Positions 6,079 to 13,183 of a DNA stretch of 14,593 nt are shown here, in pieces (the first letter of the stretch is position 1; each line of letters starts with the position of its first letter). A model generated the notes under the pieces. The model searched no databases. It was given only the letters and a program-made list of their open reading frames with translations, and was not told the DNA's origin. The position numbers and the translations under genes were made by a program. The stretch comes from JBDTCS01 sp039923455 (GTDB lineage: Bacteria > Bacteroidota > Ignavibacteria > Palsa-1295): positions 1 to 14,593 of the forward strand of contig JBDTCS010000202.1 of the NCBI GenBank assembly GCA_039923455.1, read 5' to 3'.

Positions 6079-7473
6079 TTATTTCAAAAGCGCAGCTCTC
6101 AGCTTGTCGTGAATTCCGCCGAACGCACCATTCGACATCACAATTATCACATCCCCAGGTCTCGCGATCTCACCAACCTTCGCAGCGATCGCATTTGAAT
6201 CAGGCAGATAAAATGCCTCGCTTCCGTGCGCTCGAATATCCGATATCACTTTTGCTGGATCGAGCCTATCCTCCGGTGCAAGAAGTTCGAGACGTGCGAT
6301 CTGCGAAAGAAATACTACATTCGCTTTGCTGAAACACTCAGCCAGCTCGTGCTGAAAAATATTGCGACGCGTTGTGTTCGAGCGTGGTTCGAAGATAGCG
6401 ATCACACGCTCGGTAGGAAATTTCTGACGCAACGCTTTTAGAGTCTCACGAATCGCAGTCGGATGATGCGCGAAATCGTCGTAGACGTGAACACCACCGA
6501 ATGTCCCCTTCTCCTCCATTCGGCGCTTGATACTCTTGAAACTCGTGAATGCTTCTTGAATGTCTTGGTACGAAATCCCATGCCTTCGCGCCGAAGCTGT
6601 TACGGCTAGTGCATTTCGTACGTTGAATTCTCCGAGCAACGGCATCGAAAGTTCGGTCTCCAGTTTACCGGAATGCATCACGCTAAAACGCGTTGTGTTT
6701 TCTTCGAAACTAATATTCGTCGCTTGCCAAGTGCACGCTGCATTAAGCCCAAAGGTCTCCACCGGTGCCGGCGCCTCCGCAATCACTCCTCGAACATTTG
6801 CATCGTCACCGTTAGCGATAATCACACCGTTTTTCGGAACGAGCAAAGTCGCACGATGGAAAGCAAGCGTGATATCAGCAAGCATCGGAAAAATATCCGC
6901 GTGATCGAATTCGATGTTATTGATGACGAGGGTTGTTGGCAGATAATGGAGAAACTTGGAGCGCTTATCGAAGAAGGCGGTGTCGTATTCATCGCCTTCA
7001 AGAATAATGTAGTTGCTCGTGTCGTCAACATGAAAGCCTTCACCAAAATTTTCAGGTACACCGCCGATCAGAAAATTCGGCTTCAAGCCCCCGCAGGTGA
7101 ACACCCACGCCATGAGCGACGAAGTCGTGGACTTACCATGCGTGCCCGAAACAACAATGCTCTCGCGCCCTTGAATGATCTCACGCTTCAAGAGCTCGGG
7201 CAAAGAGATAAACGGAATACGCTCGGCGAGCGTCTGCTCCACTTCTGCGTTACCGCGAGACATCGCATTACCCACGACAACAAGATCTGGATGATCGGCT
7301 AAATGCGATTCGGAAAATCCTGTTCGGATCTCAATGCCTTCGGCGAGGAGCAGATCGGACATCGGAGGATACACATTATCATCCGAGCCCGTGATTGTGT
7401 GACCAAGTGCACGCATCATCAGCGCGCCATTGCCCATCGCTGTTCCGCAAATACCGATGAAGTGTATATGCAT
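6079..7473 (-). CDS. mpl: UDP-N-acetylmuramate:L-Ala-gamma-D-Glu-meso-diaminopimelate ligase (Mpl)
   Basis: Murein recycling ligase that joins the tripeptide released from old peptidoglycan to UDP-MurNAc, bypassing MurC/D/E. A Mur ligase with all three domains in 464 aa: N-terminal nucleotide-binding FIGICGTAMG (5-14), ATP P-loop SGTHGKSTT (109-117), central-domain EGDEYDTAFFDKRSKF (159-174) and NNIEFDHAD (185-193), and C-terminal YDDFAHHPTAI (331-341) and MSNGAFGGIHDKL (446-458). The EYDTAFFDKRSKF and NGAFGGIH signatures point to Mpl rather than MurC. ATG start, 27 nt after ribBA, so probably in the same transcript. Its stop lies 4 nt from the convergent GT9 stop, leaving no room for a separate terminator. 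It implies a diaminopimelate-containing wall and peptide recycling. Confidence 0.95.
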   Translation of the reverse strand: MHIHFIGICGTAMGNGALMMRALGHTITGSDDNVYPPMSDLLLAEGIEIRTGFSESHLADHPDLVVVGNAMSRGNAEVEQTLAERIPFISLPELLKREIIQGRESIVVSGTHGKSTTSSLMAWVFTCGGLKPNFLIGGVPENFGEGFHVDDTSNYIILEGDEYDTAFFDKRSKFLHYLPTTLVINNIEFDHADIFPMLADITLAFHRATLLVPKNGVIIANGDDANVRGVIAEAPAPVETFGLNAACTWQATNISFEENTTRFSVMHSGKLETELSMPLLGEFNVRNALAVTASARRHGISYQDIQEAFTSFKSIKRRMEEKGTFGGVHVYDDFAHHPTAIRETLKALRQKFPTERVIAIFEPRSNTTRRNIFQHELAECFSKANVVFLSQIARLELLAPEDRLDPAKVISDIRAHGSEAFYLPDSNAIAAKVGEIARPGDVIIVMSNGAFGGIHDKLRAALLK

Positions 7474-7500
7474 AAATTGGCCTATTGCACAAGCCGTAAA

Positions 7501-8709
7501 TTAGCCGTGCCCGTTCGCGTGGAGCATGTGACCAAGCTTGATCCGCTTAGTTTCGAGATAGGATTGGTTGCGGTCGTTGACAGGCGCTTCGATCGGCACA
7601 CGCTCTACGATTTCCAGCCCAAAACTCGCCAGGCCAACAATCTTTTTCGGATTGTTCGTCATCAATCGCATTTTCTGCACACCAAGATCGACAAGAATTT
7701 GTGCACCAAGACCATAGTCCCGCAAGTCGGCCTTGAACCCAAGCGCTTCGTTTGCTTCGACGGTATCTTTGCCCTCTTCCTGAAGTTTGTAGGCTTTGAG
7801 CTTATTTGTTAGTCCGATACCTCGTCCCTCTTGGCGCATGTACACCACGACACCGCGTCCCTCTTTTTCCACCATCATCATCGAGGCCTGCAATTGATCC
7901 TGACAATCGCAACGACGTGAGCCCAATGTATCACCGGTAAAACATTCCGAGTGTACACGCACGAGCACCGGCTCACCATTGGCGACATCGCCCTTCGTGA
8001 GTGCGATATGCTCCTTATGATCGACTTTGTTTTGATACAGATGCAAACGGAAGTGTCCATAGTCGGTCGGAAGATCGACTTCAACTATTTTTTCCATCAA
8101 GTGCTCGCGCGTGACACGATACTTGATCAGATCTTGCACGGAGATGATCTTAAGATCAAATTCTTTCGCGAGTTCTTCGAGCTCGGGCATGCGTGCCATT
8201 TGTCCATCCGGACGAATGATCTCGCAGAGAACCGCTGCAGGAGCAAGTCCCGCTAATCTGGCAAGGTCAACTCCGGCTTCCGTATGCCCGGCACGTCGGA
8301 GCACACCTTCATCGACAGCTCGCAGAGGAAAAATATGTCCGGGTCGAGCAAAATCAGAAGGGACCGATTTATTATCCGCAAGTGCATGGACGGTCTTGGC
8401 ACGATCACTCGCAGAAATTCCGGTCGTTGTGCCGTGAACATAATCGACTGTCACGGTAAATGGTGTACCGTGAAGCGCTGTGTTCACATCGACCATCATC
8501 ACGAGCCCAAGCTCGGCAGCGCGAGCTTCGGTGATCGGTGCACACACCATCCCGCGTCCGTGCGTAATCATGAAGTTGATCATCTCCGGAGTCACGAGTT
8601 CGGCAGCGCCAATAAAATCGCCTTCGTTCTCACGCGATTCATCGTCAACAACAATCACCATTCGCCCCGCGCGAATATCCGCTATCGCATCATCGATCTT
8701 TTTCAACAT
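7501..8709 (-). CDS. ribBA: Bifunctional 3,4-dihydroxy-2-butanone 4-phosphate synthase / GTP cyclohydrolase II (RibBA)
   Basis: Supplies both entry branches of riboflavin synthesis: DHBP from ribulose 5-phosphate and the pyrimidine precursor from GTP. The RibB half (about 1-205) has DDESRENEGDF (22-32), HGRGMVC (50-56), HGTTTGISASDRA (92-104) and RAGHTEAGVDLARLAG (139-154). The RibA half (about 206-402) has the zinc site C256, C267 and C269 in HSECFTGDTLGSRRCDC (253-269), RQEGRGIGL (292-300) and LMTNNPKK (349-356). Both catalytic sets look complete, and 402 aa is the normal fused size. GGAGG at 8718-8722 with 8-nt spacing supports the ATG at 8709. The 70-nt gap to yajC is too short for an FMN riboswitch, and I see no RFN-like element. 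It probably shares a transcript with yajC upstream and mpl downstream. Confidence 0.96.
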   Translation of the reverse strand: MLKKIDDAIADIRAGRMVIVVDDESRENEGDFIGAAELVTPEMINFMITHGRGMVCAPITEARAAELGLVMMVDVNTALHGTPFTVTVDYVHGTTTGISASDRAKTVHALADNKSVPSDFARPGHIFPLRAVDEGVLRRAGHTEAGVDLARLAGLAPAAVLCEIIRPDGQMARMPELEELAKEFDLKIISVQDLIKYRVTREHLMEKIVEVDLPTDYGHFRLHLYQNKVDHKEHIALTKGDVANGEPVLVRVHSECFTGDTLGSRRCDCQDQLQASMMMVEKEGRGVVVYMRQEGRGIGLTNKLKAYKLQEEGKDTVEANEALGFKADLRDYGLGAQILVDLGVQKMRLMTNNPKKIVGLASFGLEIVERVPIEAPVNDRNQSYLETKRIKLGHMLHANGHG

Positions 8710-8717
8710 TTCCTATC

Positions 8718-8722
8718 CCTCC
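8718..8722 (-). promoter_or_regulatory. Ribosome binding site of ribBA
   Basis: GGAGG on the minus strand, 8 nt before the ATG, confirming the start at 8709. Confidence 0.8.
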
Positions 8723-8779
8723 AACATCTATCCCGAGTCCTAAACAACCTGTTCATAAGAACCTAAACCACATAGAGCC

Positions 8780-9130
8780 TTATGATGGCTTCTCGATCTT
8801 GTCGGTCTTCTTTGGCAAAACCGTCGTGATCGAAGCTTTCTCAAAACGGAGCTTCACATTATCAGCGACTTGCACAAGCACCGTGGTCTCGTCGATCTGC
8901 TGTACGGTGCCATGTATTCCACTCGACGTGATTACTTTATCACCCTTTTCCATTTGTCCAATGAGGGCTTCGCGCTCTTTCTGGCGCTTTTTCTGCGGGC
9001 GAAAGATCATAAAGTAAAAAATGAGACCGATCATCGCAAACATGATGATTGTCGAGATGCCACTGGAGCCACTTTGCTCACCTGCAGCAGCAGGAGGAGA
9101 AAGCAAGAGAATCGCAGATAAAAAGTGCAT
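8780..9130 (-). CDS. yajC: Preprotein translocase accessory subunit YajC
   Basis: Small inner-membrane protein that associates with SecDF-YidC and the SecYEG translocon. The N-terminus MHFLSAILLLS is hydrophobic, followed by a short Gly/Ser-rich stretch and a membrane helix (IIMFAMIGLIFYFMIF) running into the family signature FRPQKKRQKE. A cytoplasmic beta-rich domain follows with KGDKVITSSGIHGTV and ending in a Lys-rich tail. I chose ATG 9130 (116 aa); a TTG at 9148 would add six residues, and neither has a clear Shine-Dalgarno. It lies downstream of tgt, the classical tgt-yajC neighbourhood, but secD/secF do not follow; ribBA does. The hydrophobic N-terminus ahead of the main helix may be a signal-like segment. 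Confidence 0.93.
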   Translation of the reverse strand: MHFLSAILLLSPPAAAGEQSGSSGISTIIMFAMIGLIFYFMIFRPQKKRQKEREALIGQMEKGDKVITSSGIHGTVQQIDETTVLVQVADNVKLRFEKASITTVLPKKTDKIEKPS

Positions 9131-9137
9131 AAGTATG

Positions 9138-9150
9138 AGTTGAATCAACT
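9138..9150. promoter_or_regulatory. Perfect 13-bp palindrome just upstream of yajC
   Basis: AGTTGA-A-TCAACT, 6-bp arms around one base, ends 7 nt before the yajC ATG at 9130. It lies where a ribosome binding site would be, and no Shine-Dalgarno is visible there. It could be an operator or a small mRNA structure; with arms this short it may also be chance. Confidence 0.2.
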
Positions 9151-9259
9151 AAAATTACGTGAGTGAGAAAACCTGAAAATCATCCGCCAAAGGGCTAATT
9201 TCATCCTTCAGAGCGCCCAAAACAGTGGTAAGAGCTGAAACATTCGGAAAGATCCGACC

Positions 9260-9280
9260 CTGGCTCTTTACTGGCTCTTT
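9260..9280. repeat. Tandem duplication at the tgt stop codon
   Basis: CTGGCTCTTT occurs at 9260-9269 and 9271-9280, an 11-bp period. On the minus strand the first copy encodes the last residues of Tgt (K-S-Q) and the TAA stop opens the second copy. The remainder of the tgt-yajC gap (9131-9259) shows no clear terminator. Confidence 0.5.
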
Positions 9281-10398
9281 GCTTCGTACCGAGTTCTGAA
9301 CGCCTTGCGCCAATCATCAAATGTACCCGCAAGGATCTGGGCTCGTGCTTCTGTCACGAGTTGCTCGTAGAAGGTAATGTTGTGCATCGTCGCAAGGACA
9401 AGTCCAAGCACTTCACCCGAGTTAAAGAGGTGGGCCATGTAGGCTTTGGTGAAATTTTGCGATGCGTAGCAATTCGTCTCAACGTCCAGGATTGAAAAAT
9501 CTGTTTTCCATCGGGCGTTACGGAGGTTCATCTTGCCATCGCGAGTGAAGAGCTGTCCGTTGCGTGCGTTTCGTGATGGCAGAACGCAATCGAACATGTC
9601 TATCCCTCGCGCGATTGATTCGATCAGATCGATCGGAGTACCAACTCCCATCAGGTACCGTGGCTTCTCGACAGGCAAAATATCTGTCGTCCAATCAGTC
9701 ACCTCATACATCACCTCGTTCGGTTCGCCGACCGCGAGGCCGCCGATCGCGTATCCGGGGACATCGAGTGCGACAAGTTCTCTTGCGCAGCGTTCGCGTA
9801 GATCGCGATGCACGCCACCCTGCACGATCAAAAAAACCGATTGATCGTAACCATGCAATGCTTCCGTGCGATCGAAGTGTGTCACTGCTCTTTCTGCCCA
9901 TGCGAGCGTTCGCGTGACTGCCGATTCGACGACTGCACGTTTGGCATTCGATGGCGGACATACATCGAGCACCATCATAATATCCGGCCCGAGCGCACGT
10001 TCGAGCTCGATCACACTCTCTGGTGTAAAAGTGTGGAGCGACCCATCCAGATGAGATTTAAAGCGGACACCGTTATCATCAATCTTACGAAGGTCCGATA
10101 GCGAGAACACTTGATAGCCACCGGAATCGGTTAGCACCGAGCCGGGCCAATTCGCAAATCGGTGAATGCCACCTGCCTCGCGAATAATCTGAGCACCCGG
10201 TCGCAGATAGAGATGATACGCATTTGCGAGTACAATTCGAGCGCCGGTATTCCAAACGTATTCGGGAGTCAGTGTCTTAACCGTCGCATTGGTACCGACC
10301 GGCATGAATGCCGGAGTTTGAATCGTAGAGTGCGCAGTTGTAAGTTCGCCGGCACGTGCCTTGGACTTAGCGTCGGTATGCGAAAGTGTGAAGTTCAA
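9268..10398 (-). CDS. tgt: tRNA-guanine transglycosylase (queuine/preQ1 tRNA-ribosyltransferase)
   Basis: Exchanges guanine 34 for preQ1 in GUN-anticodon tRNAs, the first tRNA-level step of queuosine synthesis. TIM-barrel motifs are present: TPAFMPVGTNATVK (28-41), LTDSGGYQVFSL (89-100) with Asp91, IVQGGVH (191-197), AIGGLAVGEP (217-226) and MFDCVLPSRNARNG (268-281) with nucleophile Asp270. Length 376 aa is normal. Two deviations: the zinc site, usually C-x-C-x2-C plus a distal His, reads T308-N-C310-Y-A-S313 with H339, so two cysteines are missing; and the DEC substrate motif reads DVC (145-147). I recall similar zinc-site erosion in Bacteroidota, so this is probably a lineage form, not a dead enzyme. 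The start is TTG at 10398, giving the expected MNFTL N-terminus; the nearby Shine-Dalgarno is weak. Confidence 0.95.
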   Translation of the reverse strand: MNFTLSHTDAKSKARAGELTTAHSTIQTPAFMPVGTNATVKTLTPEYVWNTGARIVLANAYHLYLRPGAQIIREAGGIHRFANWPGSVLTDSGGYQVFSLSDLRKIDDNGVRFKSHLDGSLHTFTPESVIELERALGPDIMMVLDVCPPSNAKRAVVESAVTRTLAWAERAVTHFDRTEALHGYDQSVFLIVQGGVHRDLRERCARELVALDVPGYAIGGLAVGEPNEVMYEVTDWTTDILPVEKPRYLMGVGTPIDLIESIARGIDMFDCVLPSRNARNGQLFTRDGKMNLRNARWKTDFSILDVETNCYASQNFTKAYMAHLFNSGEVLGLVLATMHNITFYEQLVTEARAQILAGTFDDWRKAFRTRYEAKSQ

Positions 10399-10447
10399 AA
10401 TTTCCTATTTCCCTCTGGAATATTTGGACTGGACTAGTTGTGCGGGA

Positions 10448-11089
10448 TTATTGGATCGGTTCTACTTCGACGACTTGCGTCGCGAGGGCGCGTTCGTTTT
10501 CGTCGTTCGTCGCGATGATGATCGTTCGGCCTTCACTCGAAAGTTGTTTCAGATTTTCGAACACAAGTACAGCACCCATGTGATCAAGATTGCTCGTCGG
10601 TTCATCGAACAGTATCACCTCAGGCTGGTTAATAAGCGCGATTGCAAGTTTGACTCGCTGGCGCATTCCTGAGCTATATGCACGAAGGCGTCGATCACTG
10701 CGGGCAACTTCTGGTTGCAAGCCGAACATCGCAAGCATTTCGAGTGCGCTCTCTTTTGAAAGTTCTTTGCCTGATAGATTTGCAATCAAAATCAAATGTT
10801 CGACCGCTGTTAATTCATCGTAGAGTTCGAGGTATGGCGCAGCAAATCCTCTCGCAACGTCACGTTCTTCGTCTTGGAGTTTCGTGGTGGTGCGTGACCA
10901 AACGCATGAGCCCTTCGATGGACTTAACACACCGGCGATCAATTTCAGAAGTGTGGATTTTCCGGCACCGTTCGGGCCGGTGATTGCGAGTATCTCACCT
11001 GGCACTGCTCGAAATGTTACAGGCTGAAAGACTGCTCGTCTTCCGAACTTACGTGTCAGCCCTTCGGCTTGAATCGTGATTCCAGGCAT
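10448..11089 (-). CDS. ABC transporter ATP-binding protein, CcmA-like
   Basis: Single nucleotide-binding domain of 213 aa. Walker A is GPNGAGKST (38-46), signature YSSGMRQR (138-145), Walker B VILFDEP (158-164) and D-loop TSNLD (165-169). Two contacts differ from textbook: the Q-loop region reads GFAAPYLELYDELT (81-94) with no glutamine, and the switch histidine is Asn195 in ATNDENE. I recall both features from CcmA-like ATPases of Rhodothermota/Bacteroidota, which suggests a haem-exporter-type family. No permease gene is adjacent, so the membrane partner must be encoded elsewhere. It lies 24 nt after the thioesterase gene and 49 nt before tgt, so it is likely co-transcribed with both. Substrate unknown. 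Confidence 0.9.
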   Translation of the reverse strand: MPGITIQAEGLTRKFGRRAVFQPVTFRAVPGEILAITGPNGAGKSTLLKLIAGVLSPSKGSCVWSRTTTKLQDEERDVARGFAAPYLELYDELTAVEHLILIANLSGKELSKESALEMLAMFGLQPEVARSDRRLRAYSSGMRQRVKLAIALINQPEVILFDEPTSNLDHMGAVLVFENLKQLSSEGRTIIIATNDENERALATQVVEVEPIQ

Positions 11090-11113
11090 GCGAAGAATTC
11101 CAGCAGATGATCG

Positions 11114-11650
11114 TTAGCCGGCGCTCTCGTCGCGCTCCTTGCGCTGGCGGCTTTGCTCGACTTCCTCTAACTGTCGGCGTCGTTGCAATCGGAGATCGCG
11201 ACGAGCGAGTGCCGCTTCAAAGCGGCGCTTCTCATCTTGCGTCTCAGGCTGCACGGCAGGTACACGAACGCCCCTACCAAATTCGTCGATTGCTACGAAG
11301 GTGAGATAAGCCGTGTTCACATGACGGCGATCTCCTGAGCGAATATCTTCGACCTCGACGTGTACGCCAACTTCCATTGAAGTTGTGAACGCCCGATTTA
11401 CGCTGCTCTTCAGATGCACCACTTGGCCAAGCTTGACCGGGCCGAGAAAATTCATCTCATCGACGCTCGCAGTAACCGCGATACGATTTGAGTGACGCCC
11501 CGCCGAAAGTGCTGCGCAAATATCGACCCAATGCATCAAACGACCACCAAGCAAATTGCCAAGCTGATTCGTATCGTTCGGTAGGACGAGTTCCGTCATC
11601 TCGACATGCGAGTTGCGGACGGTCTTCGTTGGACGTACAACATCGGTCAT
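11114..11650 (-). CDS. Acyl-CoA thioesterase, hotdog fold
   Basis: Predicted cytosolic acyl-CoA hydrolase of the YciA/ACOT7-like group. The signature is LPNDTNQLGNLLGGRLMHWVD (23-43), with the N-x-x-G-x-x-x-GG-x-x-x-x-x-x-D pattern in which Asp43 is the probable catalytic acid; SVDEMNFLGPVKLGQVVHL (62-80) and NTAYLTFVAID (112-122) are the following hotdog strands. Residues 135-178 form a highly charged Arg/Glu tail, probably helical, which I recall in related bacterial enzymes. The ATG at 11650 overlaps the stop of the upstream lipoprotein gene as ATGA, pointing to translational coupling. Chain-length preference cannot be read from the sequence. A single-domain protein would act as an oligomer. 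Confidence 0.9.
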   Translation of the reverse strand: MTDVVRPTKTVRNSHVEMTELVLPNDTNQLGNLLGGRLMHWVDICAALSAGRHSNRIAVTASVDEMNFLGPVKLGQVVHLKSSVNRAFTTSMEVGVHVEVEDIRSGDRRHVNTAYLTFVAIDEFGRGVRVPAVQPETQDEKRRFEAALARRDLRLQRRRQLEEVEQSRQRKERDESAG

Positions 11651-12468
11651 GAGCTTCCGAGTTTTTGCCTTAACTGCATCGCACGCTGACGAAGATCGGG
11701 CGTCGCGGTCTGCAAGTATTTATCTTCAAATTTATGGAGTGCATCCTGTGCCTCCACAGCTTTGTGTCTGTCGTACGAAACTTCCGCGATGCGAAGTTCT
11801 GCCTCGGGCGCATACTGACTATCGTAGAATTGATCAAGCACTTTTGCAAAATAGATCAGCGCTGATTTCGGCTCTTCCAGCTTCATATAGAGTTCGGCCG
11901 TCTGCAATATCTTGAGTGCGAGTTTATTTCGAATCTCGGTGATGCGCTGTTGTGCGCTATCCTGAAGCCCGGAAGTCGAACGAGGAAATTCTCTGAGGAA
12001 CACCTGAAACTCTGCGAGCGAACGTAGACTGTAAGTTTGATCAAGCTCAAATCGTGGCGAGAGTCGGTAATAACTTTCGCCAACCATAAACTGTGCACGA
12101 GCAGCGTAGGGTGAACTCGGATAATTAATTCGAGTCGATTGAAAGTCGATCGCAGCGCCGCTATAGAGTTCTTGCTTGAATCGAGCCATCGCTTCGAGAT
12201 AGGTTGCCTCTGCCGCGACTTCTGAAGTCGGCGATTGAATGCGAACCTCTTCGAAAATTCGAACCGCTTCGGCCCACTCGCCTTTTTCGAAGGCACGCTT
12301 GCCCTCTTCAAAATGGGCTTGAACAGGGGTCGCGGTAACATTCGTATTCTGAGTTGAACTGCCAGCGCACGCGGAAAATAAAGCCGCGCTGATCGCTGTT
12401 AAGGCCAGGAATAGAACACTACGAAGGAAAATGCCGGACGTACTGCGCTGAATAAGAATAAGCTTCAC
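11647..12468 (-). CDS. bamD: BamD-like outer-membrane assembly lipoprotein with TPR repeats
   Basis: Probable lipoprotein of the outer-membrane beta-barrel assembly machine. The N-terminus has basic residues, a hydrophobic core (about 14-30) and the lipobox-like FSAC with lipidated Cys34. From about residue 49 it is helical with TPR-type repeats (about 49-82, 86-119, 122-162, 180-215, 219-251), including segments such as GKRAFEKGEWAEAVRIFEEV and the BamD-typical NYPSSPYAARAQFMVGESYY. Length 273 aa fits BamD (about 245 aa in E. coli) plus a linker. The start is GTG at 12468 with no clear Shine-Dalgarno; no other start precedes the signal sequence. It overlaps the thioesterase gene by 4 nt. Other TPR lipoproteins (YfiO/YbgF-like) are the main alternative. 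Confidence 0.85.
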   Translation of the reverse strand: MKLILIQRSTSGIFLRSVLFLALTAISAALFSACAGSSTQNTNVTATPVQAHFEEGKRAFEKGEWAEAVRIFEEVRIQSPTSEVAAEATYLEAMARFKQELYSGAAIDFQSTRINYPSSPYAARAQFMVGESYYRLSPRFELDQTYSLRSLAEFQVFLREFPRSTSGLQDSAQQRITEIRNKLALKILQTAELYMKLEEPKSALIYFAKVLDQFYDSQYAPEAELRIAEVSYDRHKAVEAQDALHKFEDKYLQTATPDLRQRAMQLRQKLGSS

Positions 12469-12540
12469 TCAGGAATAAAAATAGTCAAAATCGCTTCTTT
12501 TGGCACACTGCGGCTTAAAGCACGAAAATTCTGCGCTCCT

Positions 12541-13179
12541 CTAACTCCGGATGATGAAAAAGAGTGCAATGATCGCTGCTGCTCCTACAAGGACAGCGAT
12601 CGGCTGAAGTACGGATGCCCAGAAGGATTGTTTCTGAAAAGGTCGTAGCTCAATAAACGAATGGCTGCCTAAAGCTTCGGAGGATAGCTCACCAGTGCTA
12701 CTCGAACCTGCGAATGTTGAATCGTGGATCACAATAAGCTCCGATGGCGTGTTCGCGTTTCTCGAAAGTTGACCGGTGAGATCGAAGTGGAGCATGCGAG
12801 TGTAGGCTGCATTGCCCTCACCTGAACCTGCCACACTCGAAAGCCACGCGTGAAGATCGCTGATGGAAAAAACAGATGCGCCGGAATTGCTAATGGCTTG
12901 CGTTCGAATCAGGTCAAAAAACTCGCGAGGCGCAATCACACGAATGCTATCTCTCGAAATATTGCGCGATGTGAAGAGTCGATCGAGGTCTTGATTCACC
13001 AACCGCTTCAATAGTGTATCAGGTGAAGTAACTACCAAGCCAGATTGCGTTTGCGCCGATACAGGACTCGAAAGCACAAGAAGCAAAATGCTAAGCAAGA
13101 ACACTGCGTACAAAAAAATCTGGCTACAAACAATTCGTCCCTCTCGTAATGTGAGAGGGACGAATCCTAACTTGACCAA
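12541..13179 (-). CDS. Hypothetical protein with signal peptide and C-terminal membrane anchor
   Basis: I do not recognise this protein. It has a strong hydrophobic stretch ending SSPVSA-QTQ, a probable signal peptide cleavage site, then a Ser/Thr-rich extracytoplasmic region of about 140 residues, and a C-terminal membrane helix (VLQPIAVLVGAAAIIALFFII) with only Arg-Ser after it. This predicts a secreted domain tethered by its C-terminus. The start is uncertain. The frame is open far into gdhA, but an ATG at 13305 would overlap that gene by 122 nt. TTG 13179 is the longest start that clears the gdhA stop and gives a basic n-region (212 aa); TTG 13113 or GTG 13104 would start after the hairpin at 13133-13165 but leave an uncharged signal peptide. 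None has a clear Shine-Dalgarno. Neighbours give no firm clue. Confidence 0.7.
   Translation of the reverse strand: MVKLGFVPLTLREGRIVCSQIFLYAVFLLSILLLVLSSPVSAQTQSGLVVTSPDTLLKRLVNQDLDRLFTSRNISRDSIRVIAPREFFDLIRTQAISNSGASVFSISDLHAWLSSVAGSGEGNAAYTRMLHFDLTGQLSRNANTPSELIVIHDSTFAGSSSTGELSSEALGSHSFIELRPFQKQSFWASVLQPIAVLVGAAAIIALFFIIRS
13133..13165 (-). terminator. Perfect 13-bp hairpin downstream of gdhA, candidate terminator
   Basis: Arms ATTCGTCCCTCTC and GAGAGGGACGAAT (13 bp, no mismatch) flank a 7-nt loop. On the minus strand the hairpin begins 19 nt after the gdhA TGA and is followed by TTGTTTGT, a broken T-tract; a run of seven T lies a little further on. Position and stem strength fit a gdhA terminator. 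It also falls inside the longer version of the downstream hypothetical frame, so one of the two readings has to give. Confidence 0.5.
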
Positions 13180-13183
13180 TCGA

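Noticed and set aside
6079..7473. Calling the Mur ligase MurC
   Set aside because: The EYDTAFFDKRSKF and NGAFGGIH signatures and the YDDFAHHPTAI form are those of Mpl.
6673..7812. Two long back-to-back plus-strand reading frames (6673-7302 and 7303-7812)
   Set aside because: They lie antisense to mpl and ribBA, whose proteins are unmistakable; the plus-strand translations are rich in His, Arg and Cys and resemble no family.
8710..8779. FMN riboswitch upstream of ribBA
   Set aside because: The gap is 70 nt, about half the size of an RFN element, and no matching helices are visible.
9131..9148. TTG start of yajC at 9148
   Set aside because: The ATG at 9130 is a better codon and already gives a complete hydrophobic N-terminus; the TTG lies within a small palindrome and has no Shine-Dalgarno.
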